Positions 36,127 through 43,605 of a stretch of 64,000 bases of DNA are shown one piece after another. The stretch is from an uncultured Porphyromonas sp. (GTDB taxonomy: Bacteria; Bacteroidota; Bacteroidia; Bacteroidales; Porphyromonadaceae). A model generated the notes under the pieces. It saw only the letters and a program-made list of their open reading frames with translations, was not told where the DNA came from and ran no database searches. The translations under genes and the position numbers were made by a program. The stretch covers positions 62,001 through 126,000 of the forward strand of contig NZ_CALHDW010000018.1 in assembly GCF_938023125.1 (NCBI RefSeq), given 5' to 3'. Position 1 is the stretch's first letter. Every line of letters begins with the position of its first letter.

Positions 36127-36134
36127 CAAAGATA
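36127..36134 (-). promoter_or_regulatory. Candidate -7 box for the GT5 gene
   Basis: TATCTTTG on the minus strand, ending 26 bases upstream of the start at 36100; no clear -33 TTTG. Confidence 0.55.
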
Positions 36135-36256
36135 CGAAAAACCTACGTGGAAAACTTTCTCCTCCTCATGGAGCCCCTCCTGCCAAAAGGCAAAATGGAG
36201 CACAAAACCTCGGCTCAAGCGGATTCTAGCCCCGCCCTCGCCCTTCCCCTTTAAGC

Positions 36257-36301
36257 AAGAAAAAGGGTGCAGGGAGGCTCTCTTTGCCTCACACTGCACC
36301 C
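36257..36301 (-). terminator. Terminator of the small-membrane-protein cluster
   Basis: On the minus strand GGGTGCAG pairs with CTGCACCC, with an inner GAGGC/GCCTC helix, followed by TTTTTCTTG. It lies just after the stop at 36325 and ends the three-gene set 37.9-36.3 kb. Confidence 0.88.
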
Positions 36302-36324
36302 TCAGAGATTTATATACTACTAGG

Positions 36325-36717
36325 TTACTCTTTCGGCTCGGGTCTAGTAGCAACAAAGGCTTTTATAAGCATGAAAATGCAAGCAAATACCATCAGAACA
36401 GGTACTGCAATCCAGAACGCACGTGTGGAATAAGACAAGCACACGAACGCCCCGGCAAAGGCCAACACATAGACAAAAAACAGGTCTTTCCAACGAGGGA
36501 GAATCACCTCTTTCTTCCTTTTCTTATCAATGAGAGCAAAGAGCCTTACTACCAAGAACATGAGTATAGGAATCGTGGAGAGCCCCACCACTATCGGCAT
36601 TAGGTTTGGCTCGCCTTCTGCGGAGTCTTTGTACCATAAACCGATAAAGAGGGCAATAAGGAAATAGGGTAGAAATGTCCAAGTGTGCAGCTCGTAATTA
36701 ATTTTCTTCTGTGCCAT
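36325..36717 (-). CDS. Small membrane protein, tandem copy 2 (unknown function)
   Basis: 130 residues with four predicted membrane helices: FLPYFLIALFIGLWY, IVVGLSTIPILMFLVVRLFA, LFFVYVLAFAGAFVCLS and IAVPVLMVFACIFMLIKAF. A basic cytosolic-type loop DKKRKKEVILPRWKD separates helices two and three. It is about 80% identical over its full length to the gene at 36822-37214, with the same N-terminus (MAQKKINYEL) and the same C-terminus (LIKAFVATRPEPKE). The duplication includes part of the upstream leader. I do not recognise the family and no active site is visible. A strong terminator follows. Confidence 0.75.
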   Translation of the reverse strand: MAQKKINYELHTWTFLPYFLIALFIGLWYKDSAEGEPNLMPIVVGLSTIPILMFLVVRLFALIDKKRKKEVILPRWKDLFFVYVLAFAGAFVCLSYSTRAFWIAVPVLMVFACIFMLIKAFVATRPEPKE

Positions 36718-37260
36718 AACTATATTCTTTTGGTCTATTTATTTTACTACTCTCCTTTGGTATTCTTATTACTTGACGAAGAAATCGCTTTTGATTCTTT
36801 ATCTTCTTTATTTTTAATAGGTTACTCTTTCGGCTCGGGTCTAGTAGCAACAAAAGCTTTTATAAGCATGAAAATGCAAGCAAATAGCATCAGAATAGGT
36901 ACTGCAACCCAGAACGCACGTGTGGAATGAGACAAGCACGTCAACGCCCCAGCAAAGCCCAACAGATAGACAAAGAGCAAGTCTATCCAACGGGGAAGAA
37001 TCACCTCTTTCTTCCTTTTCTTGGCAATAAGAGCAAAGAGCCTCATCACCAAGAATGCGACTATAGGAAGCGTAGAGAGCCCTACCACTATCGGCATTAG
37101 GTTTGGCTCACCTTCTGCGGGAAGCTCGCACCAGAATTTAATAAAGAAGATAATGATAAAATAGGGTATAAGCGTCCAAGTGAGCAGCTCGTAATTAATT
37201 TTCTTCTGTGCCATAACTATATTCTTTTATTCTGTTTATTTCTTCTATTCTTCCGTATTC
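36717..37260 (-). repeat. Unit of a ~500-base tandem duplication (with 36320-36745)
   Basis: The two 393-base genes and part of the sequence before each start codon are repeated head to tail with a period of 497 bases (start 37214 versus 36717). The flanking block TTCTGTGCCATAACTATATT is present in both copies; beyond it the leaders diverge gradually. Confidence 0.7.
36822..37214 (-). CDS. Small membrane protein, tandem copy 1 (unknown function)
   Basis: 130 residues, four predicted membrane helices, near-identical to the following gene (same length, same ends). Differences cluster in the first two helices (LIPYFIIIFFIKFWCELPAE here against FLPYFLIALFIGLWYKDSAE there), which suggests either drift after a recent tandem duplication or divergence of the outward-facing part. 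It shares with the upstream lipoprotein gene (37357-37866) a leader block of about 22 bases directly before the start codon. Likely co-transcribed with it. Confidence 0.75.
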   Translation of the reverse strand: MAQKKINYELLTWTLIPYFIIIFFIKFWCELPAEGEPNLMPIVVGLSTLPIVAFLVMRLFALIAKKRKKEVILPRWIDLLFVYLLGFAGALTCLSHSTRAFWVAVPILMLFACIFMLIKAFVATRPEPKE

Positions 37261-37356
37261 TTACCATATGTCAGAGGCTACTATTTCGTTGCCTCATCTC
37301 CCTTGTCAGAAAGACAATCCACATAGACACTTTCCTAGGAGCGGACAACAATTCTA

Positions 37357-37866
37357 TTATTTTACAAAAGGATTTTTTGGACACTCGGAGGGGAGAATCT
37401 TTCGACGGGAATACAAATGCCCCTCGGGATGCTCTTCATAAAATCCGATCCGAAGCGTATCTCCACGAACTTCATAGGACTCCTTTATAGCATTATCAGA
37501 AGACCACCCGGCGGAGGGGACAAGCATATATATAAACCCATCCTTGGCATAATAAACCCCATCTTTATACCTCACCAACTTAGGATAAAGCTCCCCATTC
37601 TCATATACGACGCTAATATCTTCCATAACCCCATTTGGGTGATAACACGTTCCAATAGAAATCCGAGTATGTGTTTTTACCAATGACTCAAAACTCTCGG
37701 GATCTTCTAGGAGCGACTTTAGTTCTCCATCATTATACCACTCGCCAAAGAGGGCAGGATCTTTAGGTCCATTCTGGACCTTAGGACGTCTCACAAGGTC
37801 TACACATGAGGAGAGCAACAAAACTCCCAAAAGGAGCAGAATGAATCGTTTTTTACAACTCGCCAT
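37357..37866 (-). CDS. Small lipoprotein of unknown function
   Basis: 169 residues from MASCKKRFILLLLGVLLLSSC; the 35 codons further upstream in frame lack any domain and would bury the signal peptide, so this start is preferred. Lipobox LLLSSC. The mature part (DPALFGEWYNDGELKSLLED, TRISIGTCYHPNGVMEDISV, LVRYKDGVYYAKDGFIYMLV, GDTLRIGFYEEHPEGHLYSR) looks like a small lipocalin- or copper-resistance-like beta barrel of the type that tests for a minimum weight of a compound in many Bacteroidota lipoproteins, but I cannot name the family. It is preceded by a full promoter (37980-38010) and shares its leader with the downstream membrane-protein genes. Confidence 0.78.
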   Translation of the reverse strand: MASCKKRFILLLLGVLLLSSCVDLVRRPKVQNGPKDPALFGEWYNDGELKSLLEDPESFESLVKTHTRISIGTCYHPNGVMEDISVVYENGELYPKLVRYKDGVYYAKDGFIYMLVPSAGWSSDNAIKESYEVRGDTLRIGFYEEHPEGHLYSRRKILPSECPKNPFVK

Positions 37867-37876
37867 AGACACAGGA

Positions 37877-37899
37877 TCTTTTATTCTGTTTATTTCTTC
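37877..37899 (-). promoter_or_regulatory. Repeated leader motif before the lipoprotein start (second copy at 37227-37249)
   Basis: The plus-strand block TTTTATTCTGTTTATTTCTT occurs here, 11 bases upstream of the lipoprotein start at 37866, and again at 37227-37249 upstream of the first membrane-protein gene (start 37214); a degenerate third copy lies before the start at 36717. On the mRNA strand it is A-rich, like leaders that enhance translation in Bacteroidota. Confidence 0.6.
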
Positions 37900-37979
37900 T
37901 TTGAAGCGAGAATCCACGCACGTTGGCAGCCTCAGAGAAGTACTCCCTTTCAGCCGGGTTCTCAAAATCAACCACAGCG

Positions 37980-38010
37980 CAAATGTAAAAAAAACGGCCT
38001 AATGAGCAAA
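37980..38010 (-). promoter_or_regulatory. Promoter of the lipoprotein/small-membrane-protein cluster
   Basis: On the minus strand TTTG (38007-38010), exactly 19 bases, TACATTTG (37980-37987): a perfect match to the Bacteroidota housekeeping promoter pattern. Transcription would start near 37974, giving a leader of ~108 bases to the start at 37866. Confidence 0.8.
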
Positions 38011-38113
38011 CATTTTCACCCAAAAGTAAAAACAAAAACAGAAAAAGGAGAATTATTTTGAGGCTACTCTTCCCTAAAAAGCAGCAAAAGAACGAACCTT
38101 CTCGCTCGCCTTT

Positions 38114-38686
38114 TCATCTCTCCTCGGAGGGGAGGGAGGGTAGGCGAAGGGTGTAGGTGGCTCGGTAGCCTTGGGCGTCCGATATTTCAAGTGGAGCGAG
38201 AGACGTGGCAGAAACTAGCGGAAAAGGCTCTCCGAAACCACGTATTTCGTTGGCCACCCACAGGCTGATTGTTTGGAAAATATAGGGCAGAATAGAGGTT
38301 CCATTCTGCCCAGAAAAAGTTAAGAAATCAGGCAGGGTTTTGGTCGTTAATTCGACCTCGAGCAAACCGGTTAATCCCTGCCCCATATTTTGCTCATCGC
38401 TCCGGTACGTCAGACCCAAGGTGCAGTGAAGCGAGGGGTCTTGTGCCAGCAGGTCGAGTTGCCCCATCACCTCTTGGTACAGTTGCTCCCCACGATCATC
38501 ACTATAAATAATGGCAGGGAACTCTCCGTCGAAGCCATTTGCGACGAAGAACTCCTGCCATGGGAAGAAAGACAAAGCCGAAAAGAGAGAAAAGTTGGGA
38601 GCGTATATATTGTGCGAACCGAAGCCCACTTGCTCCTCTTCTTCCTCCAAAGGCTGTGTTGCACTGGGCGTTATGGGGGTGATCAT
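38114..38686 (-). CDS. Protein of unknown function downstream of a CDF exporter
   Basis: 190 residues, no signal peptide or membrane helix. The N-terminus is acidic (LEEEEEQVGFGSHNIYAPNF); the rest is a mixed alpha/beta sequence (FPWQEFFVANGFDGEFPAII, LYQEVMGQLDLLAQDPSLHC, LLEVELTTKTLPDFLTFSG, ISLWVANEIRGFGEPFPLVS, GYRATYTLRLPSLPSE). I do not recognise a family. It starts 7 bases after the CDF transporter stop and is probably translated from the same message. The codon pattern and the tight spacing support a real gene. Confidence 0.65.
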   Translation of the reverse strand: MITPITPSATQPLEEEEEQVGFGSHNIYAPNFSLFSALSFFPWQEFFVANGFDGEFPAIIYSDDRGEQLYQEVMGQLDLLAQDPSLHCTLGLTYRSDEQNMGQGLTGLLEVELTTKTLPDFLTFSGQNGTSILPYIFQTISLWVANEIRGFGEPFPLVSATSLAPLEISDAQGYRATYTLRLPSLPSEER

Positions 38687-38693
38687 GCGGGCG

Positions 38694-39680
38694 TCAATCG
38701 CAGCAATGCTCCATACCGCAAGGGGTATCCGGAGCGTCCATCTCTATGGTAGCATGCTGCACTCCGGCCTCCTTGGCAATCGCACGCACACGCTCTTTGA
38801 GGGCAAGTATCTCAGTAGGCGAGACACAGCTCTCGGGATTGAATACCACATGGATGGTAAGCACATGCAGCTCGCCATCGATACTCCAAAGGTGTACATC
38901 GTGAATAGACAAGACCTCGGGCATCTCTGCAATAGCCTGCTCCAATGCCGGCAAATCTATGTCCGTGGGCACGCCTTGTAGGAACACTTTGAACGTACCA
39001 ATAAGGGTGCGAACCACATTAAACAGCACCCAACAAGAGATAGCGATAGAGAGAATAGGGTCGAGAATCGGCAGGTGAACGAAAACCATTACCACACTGA
39101 CAATCAAGACAGCAGCCCATCCCAATACATCCTCTAGGAGGTGAAGCATTACGGCTCGCTCATTAAACGAATGCCCTTTGCTTACTCTCAGTGCCGCAAC
39201 TCCGTTTACCACCAAACCAACAATGGCGATAAGGAGCATCCATCCGGCCTTAGGCTCCCCGGGGTCGATCAGGCGTTTTGCTGCCGCCGTCAAGACAAAG
39301 ATAGAGCCCACAATCAGTACCACCGAGATAAAGAGGGCACCCAGAAGTGAAAAACGTTTATAGCCATAGCTAAAACGGGCATCGCGTCCTCGCTCGCTCA
39401 ACTTCTGCAGATACCAAGCAACGCCCAGCGAGAGGGCATCCCCAAAGTCGTGCAAGGCATCGGAGAGAATCGCGATACTCGAGGTGAAGAAACCGCCTAC
39501 GAGCTCGAAGAGAGCAAAAGATATATTAAGCCAAAAAGCGACTTTGATGTTACCCGTTGCAGAGTGGTGATGATGCCCGAGGGCATGGTGATGCCCATGA
39601 TGATCGCCGTGCTTATGCTCATGAGCGTGCTCGTGATGATGCTCGTGACACTCGTGATGAATGTGTTTGTGTTCGTCCAT
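38694..39680 (-). CDS. Cation diffusion facilitator (Zn/Cd/Co exporter, CzcD/ZitB type)
   Basis: 328 residues. A very His-rich N-terminal tail (about 1-45; HHECHEHHHEHAHEH, HHGHHHALGHHHHS) is typical of zinc-exporting CDFs. Six helices follow, with metal-site motifs HDFGD in helix 2 (SDALHDFGDALSL) and HLLEDVLGW in helix 5. A C-terminal cytosolic domain (IAEMPEVLSIHDVHLWSID, HVLTIHVV) ends in a Cys/His-containing tail (GMEHCCD). It removes Zn(II) or similar ions from the cytosol in exchange for protons. No metal-responsive regulator adjoins it. Confidence 0.96.
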   Translation of the reverse strand: MDEHKHIHHECHEHHHEHAHEHKHGDHHGHHHALGHHHHSATGNIKVAFWLNISFALFELVGGFFTSSIAILSDALHDFGDALSLGVAWYLQKLSERGRDARFSYGYKRFSLLGALFISVVLIVGSIFVLTAAAKRLIDPGEPKAGWMLLIAIVGLVVNGVAALRVSKGHSFNERAVMLHLLEDVLGWAAVLIVSVVMVFVHLPILDPILSIAISCWVLFNVVRTLIGTFKVFLQGVPTDIDLPALEQAIAEMPEVLSIHDVHLWSIDGELHVLTIHVVFNPESCVSPTEILALKERVRAIAKEAGVQHATIEMDAPDTPCGMEHCCD

Positions 39681-39714
39681 ACTACATCCTCCTTTCTGTG
39701 ATTTCTATAGGGCA

Positions 39715-39722
39715 CAAATATA
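39715..39722 (-). promoter_or_regulatory. Candidate -7 box of the CDF gene
   Basis: TATATTTG on the minus strand, about 35 bases upstream of the start at 39680. No convincing -33 element. Confidence 0.45.
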
Positions 39723-39830
39723 CAAATATTAGAGACTCCGTGCCCCTCTCTTACCTACTATTGGGTAAAAACACCCCCCAAATGCCCTCCCCAAGGCTCA
39801 AAACCAGAGATGGCGAGATGAGATTTGGCA

Positions 39831-39854
39831 GAGAGAGAGAGAGAGAGAGAGAGA
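39831..39854 (+). repeat. (GA)12 dinucleotide tract
   Basis: Twelve uninterrupted GA units in the intergenic region, about 93 bases upstream of the -7 box and 176 upstream of the start of the 1186-residue LRR gene. Dinucleotide tracts of this length are prone to slipped-strand length change. Confidence 0.95.
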
Positions 39855-39946
39855 AGAGAGCCCATCTTGGTACACAAAAACACAAATTCCAACAAAAGCT
39901 TCAAAAAAAATCAACTTTCCTTGACACTATGTATAGAAAATACTCG

Positions 39947-39954
39947 TATATTTG
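39947..39954 (+). promoter_or_regulatory. Candidate -7 box of the large LRR gene
   Basis: TATATTTG; a TTGAC lies at 39921-39925, i.e. 23 rather than 19 bases upstream. Predicted leader ~70 bases. Confidence 0.5.
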
Positions 39955-40030
39955 GCTCGTTGTTTTCGGCAGGCTTCGCTGTCACAAAGCAGGAGAGACA
40001 AGGTTTTATTATTTATAGATATTAGGATTC

Positions 40031-43000
40031 ATGAGAAAGCAGATTCACTTACTCTTCGTGGCTCTATTCCTCTATTCGCTATCGACAAGTTCGCTACGCG
40101 CTCAAAATGAGGGAAGCTTCTCCTTAGAGATTCAAGCCGGAGAGCTGGCAAGCAAATTGCCAACAAACAAAAACGAGGTTCACGACCTAACCCTAAAAGG
40201 GGCACTCAACAGCAGCGATCTTAGCGTATTGCGCACCCTCCCTCAAATGAGCCGCTTAGACATGCGAGAGGTCACGATCGAACCCGGAGGCGATGGCTAC
40301 ACCTCCGGTTACTATCCCGGCCAAACGCTACAGGTAGAGAAGGCCAACGCCCTCCCCAAAGCACTCTTTGCCGGAAAAGAATCGCTCCAAAGTATCCTGC
40401 TACCTACCCGACTCGTGGAGATTGGCGATGGAGCCTTTAGAGCAAGTGGCCTCACCTACATACAACTCCCCGAAAGCGTAACCACAGTGGGAGAGCGAGC
40501 CTTTGCCGAATGCGTTGCCCTCTCCAAGGCGAAACTTCACACCAAACTTTCTAAAATTGCCCATGGGCTTTTTGAGGGATGTACTGCGCTCACCACCCTG
40601 CAGAATAGCAAGATTACCGAAGTGGGAGACAATGCCTTCCGGGGATGTAAAGCCCTCAAATTCACGCTTCCCGGCGGAGTAACTCACATCGGCGACAAGG
40701 CATTCCAAGGATGCGAAAGCCTCGAAATCGCTTACCTTACCAATACCGTTGCCTACCTCGGCAACCACGCCTTCGATGGCTGTAGCTCGCTTTCGATGAT
40801 TTTCATCAAAGCAAATATTGCAACATTGGGCGAATACATCTTTGCCAATTGCCCCAAACTCGTCAACATCAACACGCCCTACGACTTTACGACGCTCCCC
40901 AAGGGGATGTTTTCGGGGTGTGGCGCCCTCAAAGAGGTATGGCTGGGTAGCGGCCTCAAAGAGGTTGGGGCCGAAGCCTTCGAAAACTGCACAGCCCTCA
41001 CCACGCTCCGCATAGACAACCCCTCGGCACCTACGGTTAATGCAACCGCTTTCGCTGGCGTTAATTGTAGTAGCGTAGAACTTCTCATCCCCAACGGCAA
41101 AAGTGCCATATATAGTGCCCATGATGAATGGAAAAACTTCCAAGTAAAGGAGCTCGCCTTGGGCGACAACGGCGTAAAAGTTGCCACCATCTACCAAAAG
41201 AGCGGCACAAGCAAGAGTCTCAAAGTGGGCATCCGGACCACTCTCCCTCTCACCTTTAATCTGGGCAATGGCTCTATCGTCAAAAAAGCTCCCGGCACAT
41301 ACAGCAGCGCCAAAAAGCAAGTAGACTGCACCAATGGAGGGAAAACGGTAGAACTCCTATCCATGCCCTCCGCACTACGCGACCTGATCATCAACGACCT
41401 CGATGGCAATGACATAGAGCAGATCACCTTTAACGCTCCGGATCTCGACTACCTCTGGCTTACCGGTAGCCAGATCACCTCGTTGGATCTCTCGCAGATG
41501 CCTAAACTGCGCCAGCTCAATATCTACGACAATGCACTCCTAGAGATCCTCAACCTATCCCACAATCCCGAGCTGACCTACCTCGACATCTCATTTGCCG
41601 AAAAGATCCAAAATCTCGATCTCTCCGCCACTCCCAAACTCACGACACTCAAGGCGGCACAAACTAAGCTCTCAACTTGGGACCTCTCTAAGGTGCCCCT
41701 AATCACAGAGCTAGACCTCAGCATGACCAAGATACAATCGCTCGATCTCAGCGCCCTCACCCGGGTACAAGTGATCATGCTCCCCAAGTGCGAGCTCGAG
41801 CACCTCACCTTCCCCTCCGCCCCCGACCTCAAAGAGGTCTTTATCAACGACAACAAGCTCTCGGCAGACGAACTCAATGCCATCTACAAAGCACTGCCCC
41901 AACGAGAGGCTGCCGATGAGGCGAAGATCTATATCAAGAACAATCCTGGTGCAGAAACCTCTAACACGGGCCTTCTCAAGGGTAAAAATTGGGTTGCCGA
42001 TATGGAGGGAACAGGCACAGACACCCCCGACCTCACCCAAGAAGCCATCTCTTTCTTTACAGCGAATAAGACCATCAGCTTTAATGTAATCGGGGCTCAA
42101 AGCGAAACGCTATCTATTGATTGGGGCGATGGCTCACACCTAGAGAGAGCCACCGTAACCCCGGGAATGCAGAAAAATCTCAAACACACTTTTGAGACAA
42201 CGACTCCCCAGCACGAAGTAAAGATCTACGGCAAAAGTATTACTACCCTTAGCTCTACCCTCTTCAACGTGCTTGGCCTAACCAACCTTGATGTAACGCA
42301 TTGTCCTACGCTACAAAAGCTTGCAGTCCCCAACGGCAACGACCTCCTATCCGTCGACTTGAGCAAGAACAATGACCTCACTCATATCGACCTAGCAGGA
42401 TGTAAACTCAACACCATTACCCTACCCGAAGAGGGTGCAAAAATCCAGGAACTTAAGCTATCTACCAACGACATAAGAGAGCTCGATCTGAAGGGGATGA
42501 GTGCCCTCGAAGTGCTCAGCGCCCCGAGCAACAAACTCAAGGAAATAGACCTTACCCCCTGCCCTAAACTCAGGAAGATAAATCTAAATCTCAATGGATT
42601 GGAAAAGGTGGTCGGCCTCAAAGAGCTAACCGAACTGACCGATTTGGATATTGCCAACAACACCTTGCCCTTCTCAATGCTGCCTCCTCGCAAAAACATG
42701 ACCACCTATGTATATAACCAATATTGGTACGATATACCGAGCGAATTGATCAAGGACTATACCATCGACCTCTCTGCCGAGTATAGGGTACAAGGCGTTA
42801 CCGACCAACCCGAGCAGACCTCCTACAAGTGGTATATCCAGAAGACAATGACAGAGAAAGTAGAGGTGCCCCAAACCGCCTACACCGAGCAAAATGGAGT
42901 ATTTACCTTCAACGACACGCTCTTCCCCCAGGGCAGCGAAAAGGTCGAAATCTTCGTGCTCATGACAAACCCTTCGTTCCCCGATATTAACACAAAGAGC

Positions 43001-43591
43001 CAGGGGCTCCGTAGCGGATTCATCACCATGAAGCGCATTCATGTGGAAGAACCGTTAGACCCCTCGAAGTTCGACACAAAGTTTGAGGGCATCTACGAAA
43101 ATGCATTTGCCGAATCGAAGAACCTCATCGAGATCAAACTTCCCAAGAACACAAAAGAGATCCGTCACAAAGCCTTCAGCAATTGCCCCAAGCTCCAAGC
43201 TGTGGTGATTGGTGCTCAAGTGGATAAACTCTCCGAAAAAGCCTTTGAAGACAGAGAAGGGCTCGTGATCTATGTACCCACAGAAGCCGTCAAGAGCGAC
43301 GTCGAAAAGATAGGGAATTTCAAAAAAACAAAGGTAGTAGTAGGTAATCCCCCCGTGGCAAACAATACAATTACAGCCGGCAGAGCCTACAACCTCACCT
43401 TCGAAGGAGCAACCCTTATACTCTCTTCTCTCACAGCAGAGAGCCAAGAGGTAGCACTCTACGACCTCCAAGGGCACTCCATCGCACGCACTACGCTTCC
43501 CGGCAATAGTGCAATTCGCCTCACGCTCCCCCAGAGCGGGTGTTACGTGCTCGCCATTCAAGGAGAGGTCTCCAAAGTATTCATCCCCTAA
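40031..43591 (+). CDS. Large mosaic LRR surface protein (BspA-like plus InlJ-like repeats) with T9SS domain
   Basis: 1186 residues. Signal peptide about 1-25 (ends SLRAQ). Region about 30-100 is an N-terminal domain shared with the next gene. About 100-345 consists of BspA/Treponema-type repeats (LRR_5), each with a G-x-x-A-F-x-x-C core: VGERAFAECVAL, VGDNAFRGCKAL, IGDKAFQGCESL, LGNHAFDGCSSL. About 390-640 and 680-900 hold internalin-type LRRs (LTSLDLSQMPKLRQLNI). A cap module occurs near 615-655 (LPQREAADEAKIYIKNNPG). LRR_5 repeats return near 1020-1090. The end (SGCYVLAIQGEVSKVFIP) is a T9SS sorting domain. BspA proteins bind fibronectin or mediate coaggregation in oral relatives; the same is only inferred here. 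Confidence 0.92.
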   Translation: MRKQIHLLFVALFLYSLSTSSLRAQNEGSFSLEIQAGELASKLPTNKNEVHDLTLKGALNSSDLSVLRTLPQMSRLDMREVTIEPGGDGYTSGYYPGQTLQVEKANALPKALFAGKESLQSILLPTRLVEIGDGAFRASGLTYIQLPESVTTVGERAFAECVALSKAKLHTKLSKIAHGLFEGCTALTTLQNSKITEVGDNAFRGCKALKFTLPGGVTHIGDKAFQGCESLEIAYLTNTVAYLGNHAFDGCSSLSMIFIKANIATLGEYIFANCPKLVNINTPYDFTTLPKGMFSGCGALKEVWLGSGLKEVGAEAFENCTALTTLRIDNPSAPTVNATAFAGVNCSSVELLIPNGKSAIYSAHDEWKNFQVKELALGDNGVKVATIYQKSGTSKSLKVGIRTTLPLTFNLGNGSIVKKAPGTYSSAKKQVDCTNGGKTVELLSMPSALRDLIINDLDGNDIEQITFNAPDLDYLWLTGSQITSLDLSQMPKLRQLNIYDNALLEILNLSHNPELTYLDISFAEKIQNLDLSATPKLTTLKAAQTKLSTWDLSKVPLITELDLSMTKIQSLDLSALTRVQVIMLPKCELEHLTFPSAPDLKEVFINDNKLSADELNAIYKALPQREAADEAKIYIKNNPGAETSNTGLLKGKNWVADMEGTGTDTPDLTQEAISFFTANKTISFNVIGAQSETLSIDWGDGSHLERATVTPGMQKNLKHTFETTTPQHEVKIYGKSITTLSSTLFNVLGLTNLDVTHCPTLQKLAVPNGNDLLSVDLSKNNDLTHIDLAGCKLNTITLPEEGAKIQELKLSTNDIRELDLKGMSALEVLSAPSNKLKEIDLTPCPKLRKINLNLNGLEKVVGLKELTELTDLDIANNTLPFSMLPPRKNMTTYVYNQYWYDIPSELIKDYTIDLSAEYRVQGVTDQPEQTSYKWYIQKTMTEKVEVPQTAYTEQNGVFTFNDTLFPQGSEKVEIFVLMTNPSFPDINTKSQGLRSGFITMKRIHVEEPLDPSKFDTKFEGIYENAFAESKNLIEIKLPKNTKEIRHKAFSNCPKLQAVVIGAQVDKLSEKAFEDREGLVIYVPTEAVKSDVEKIGNFKKTKVVVGNPPVANNTITAGRAYNLTFEGATLILSSLTAESQEVALYDLQGHSIARTTLPGNSAIRLTLPQSGCYVLAIQGEVSKVFIP

Positions 43592-43605
43592 CCTACTCAA
43601 GACAA

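Larger units (their letters stand above)
39681..40030. other. Divergent intergenic region between the CDF exporter and the large LRR gene
   Basis: 350 bases without a gene. It holds the CDF -7 candidate, the GA tract, an A/T-rich stretch (39890-39950) and the -7 box of the LRR gene. ORFs spanning the GA tract are low-complexity and are not considered real. Confidence 0.7.

Noticed and set aside
36325..37214. Tandem 130-residue genes as a toxin-antitoxin or insertion element
   Set aside because: Both are polytopic membrane proteins of equal length without nuclease, DNA-binding or transposase motifs; no inverted repeats flank them.
37867..37971. 35-residue N-terminal extension of the small lipoprotein
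   Set aside because: It would bury a clear lipoprotein signal peptide, and the repeated leader motif lies within it.
39831..39854. GA tract as part of a CRISPR-like or satellite array
   Set aside because: A simple dinucleotide run with no spacers and no other repeats nearby.
39557..40025. ORFs running through the GA tract
   Set aside because: Low-complexity Arg/Glu strings with no start context; they overlap the CDF gene or the promoter of the LRR gene.
40400..41320. 306-residue ORF antisense to the large LRR gene
   Set aside because: Its repeats are just the reverse complement of the LRR_5 repeats; no signal peptide or domain.
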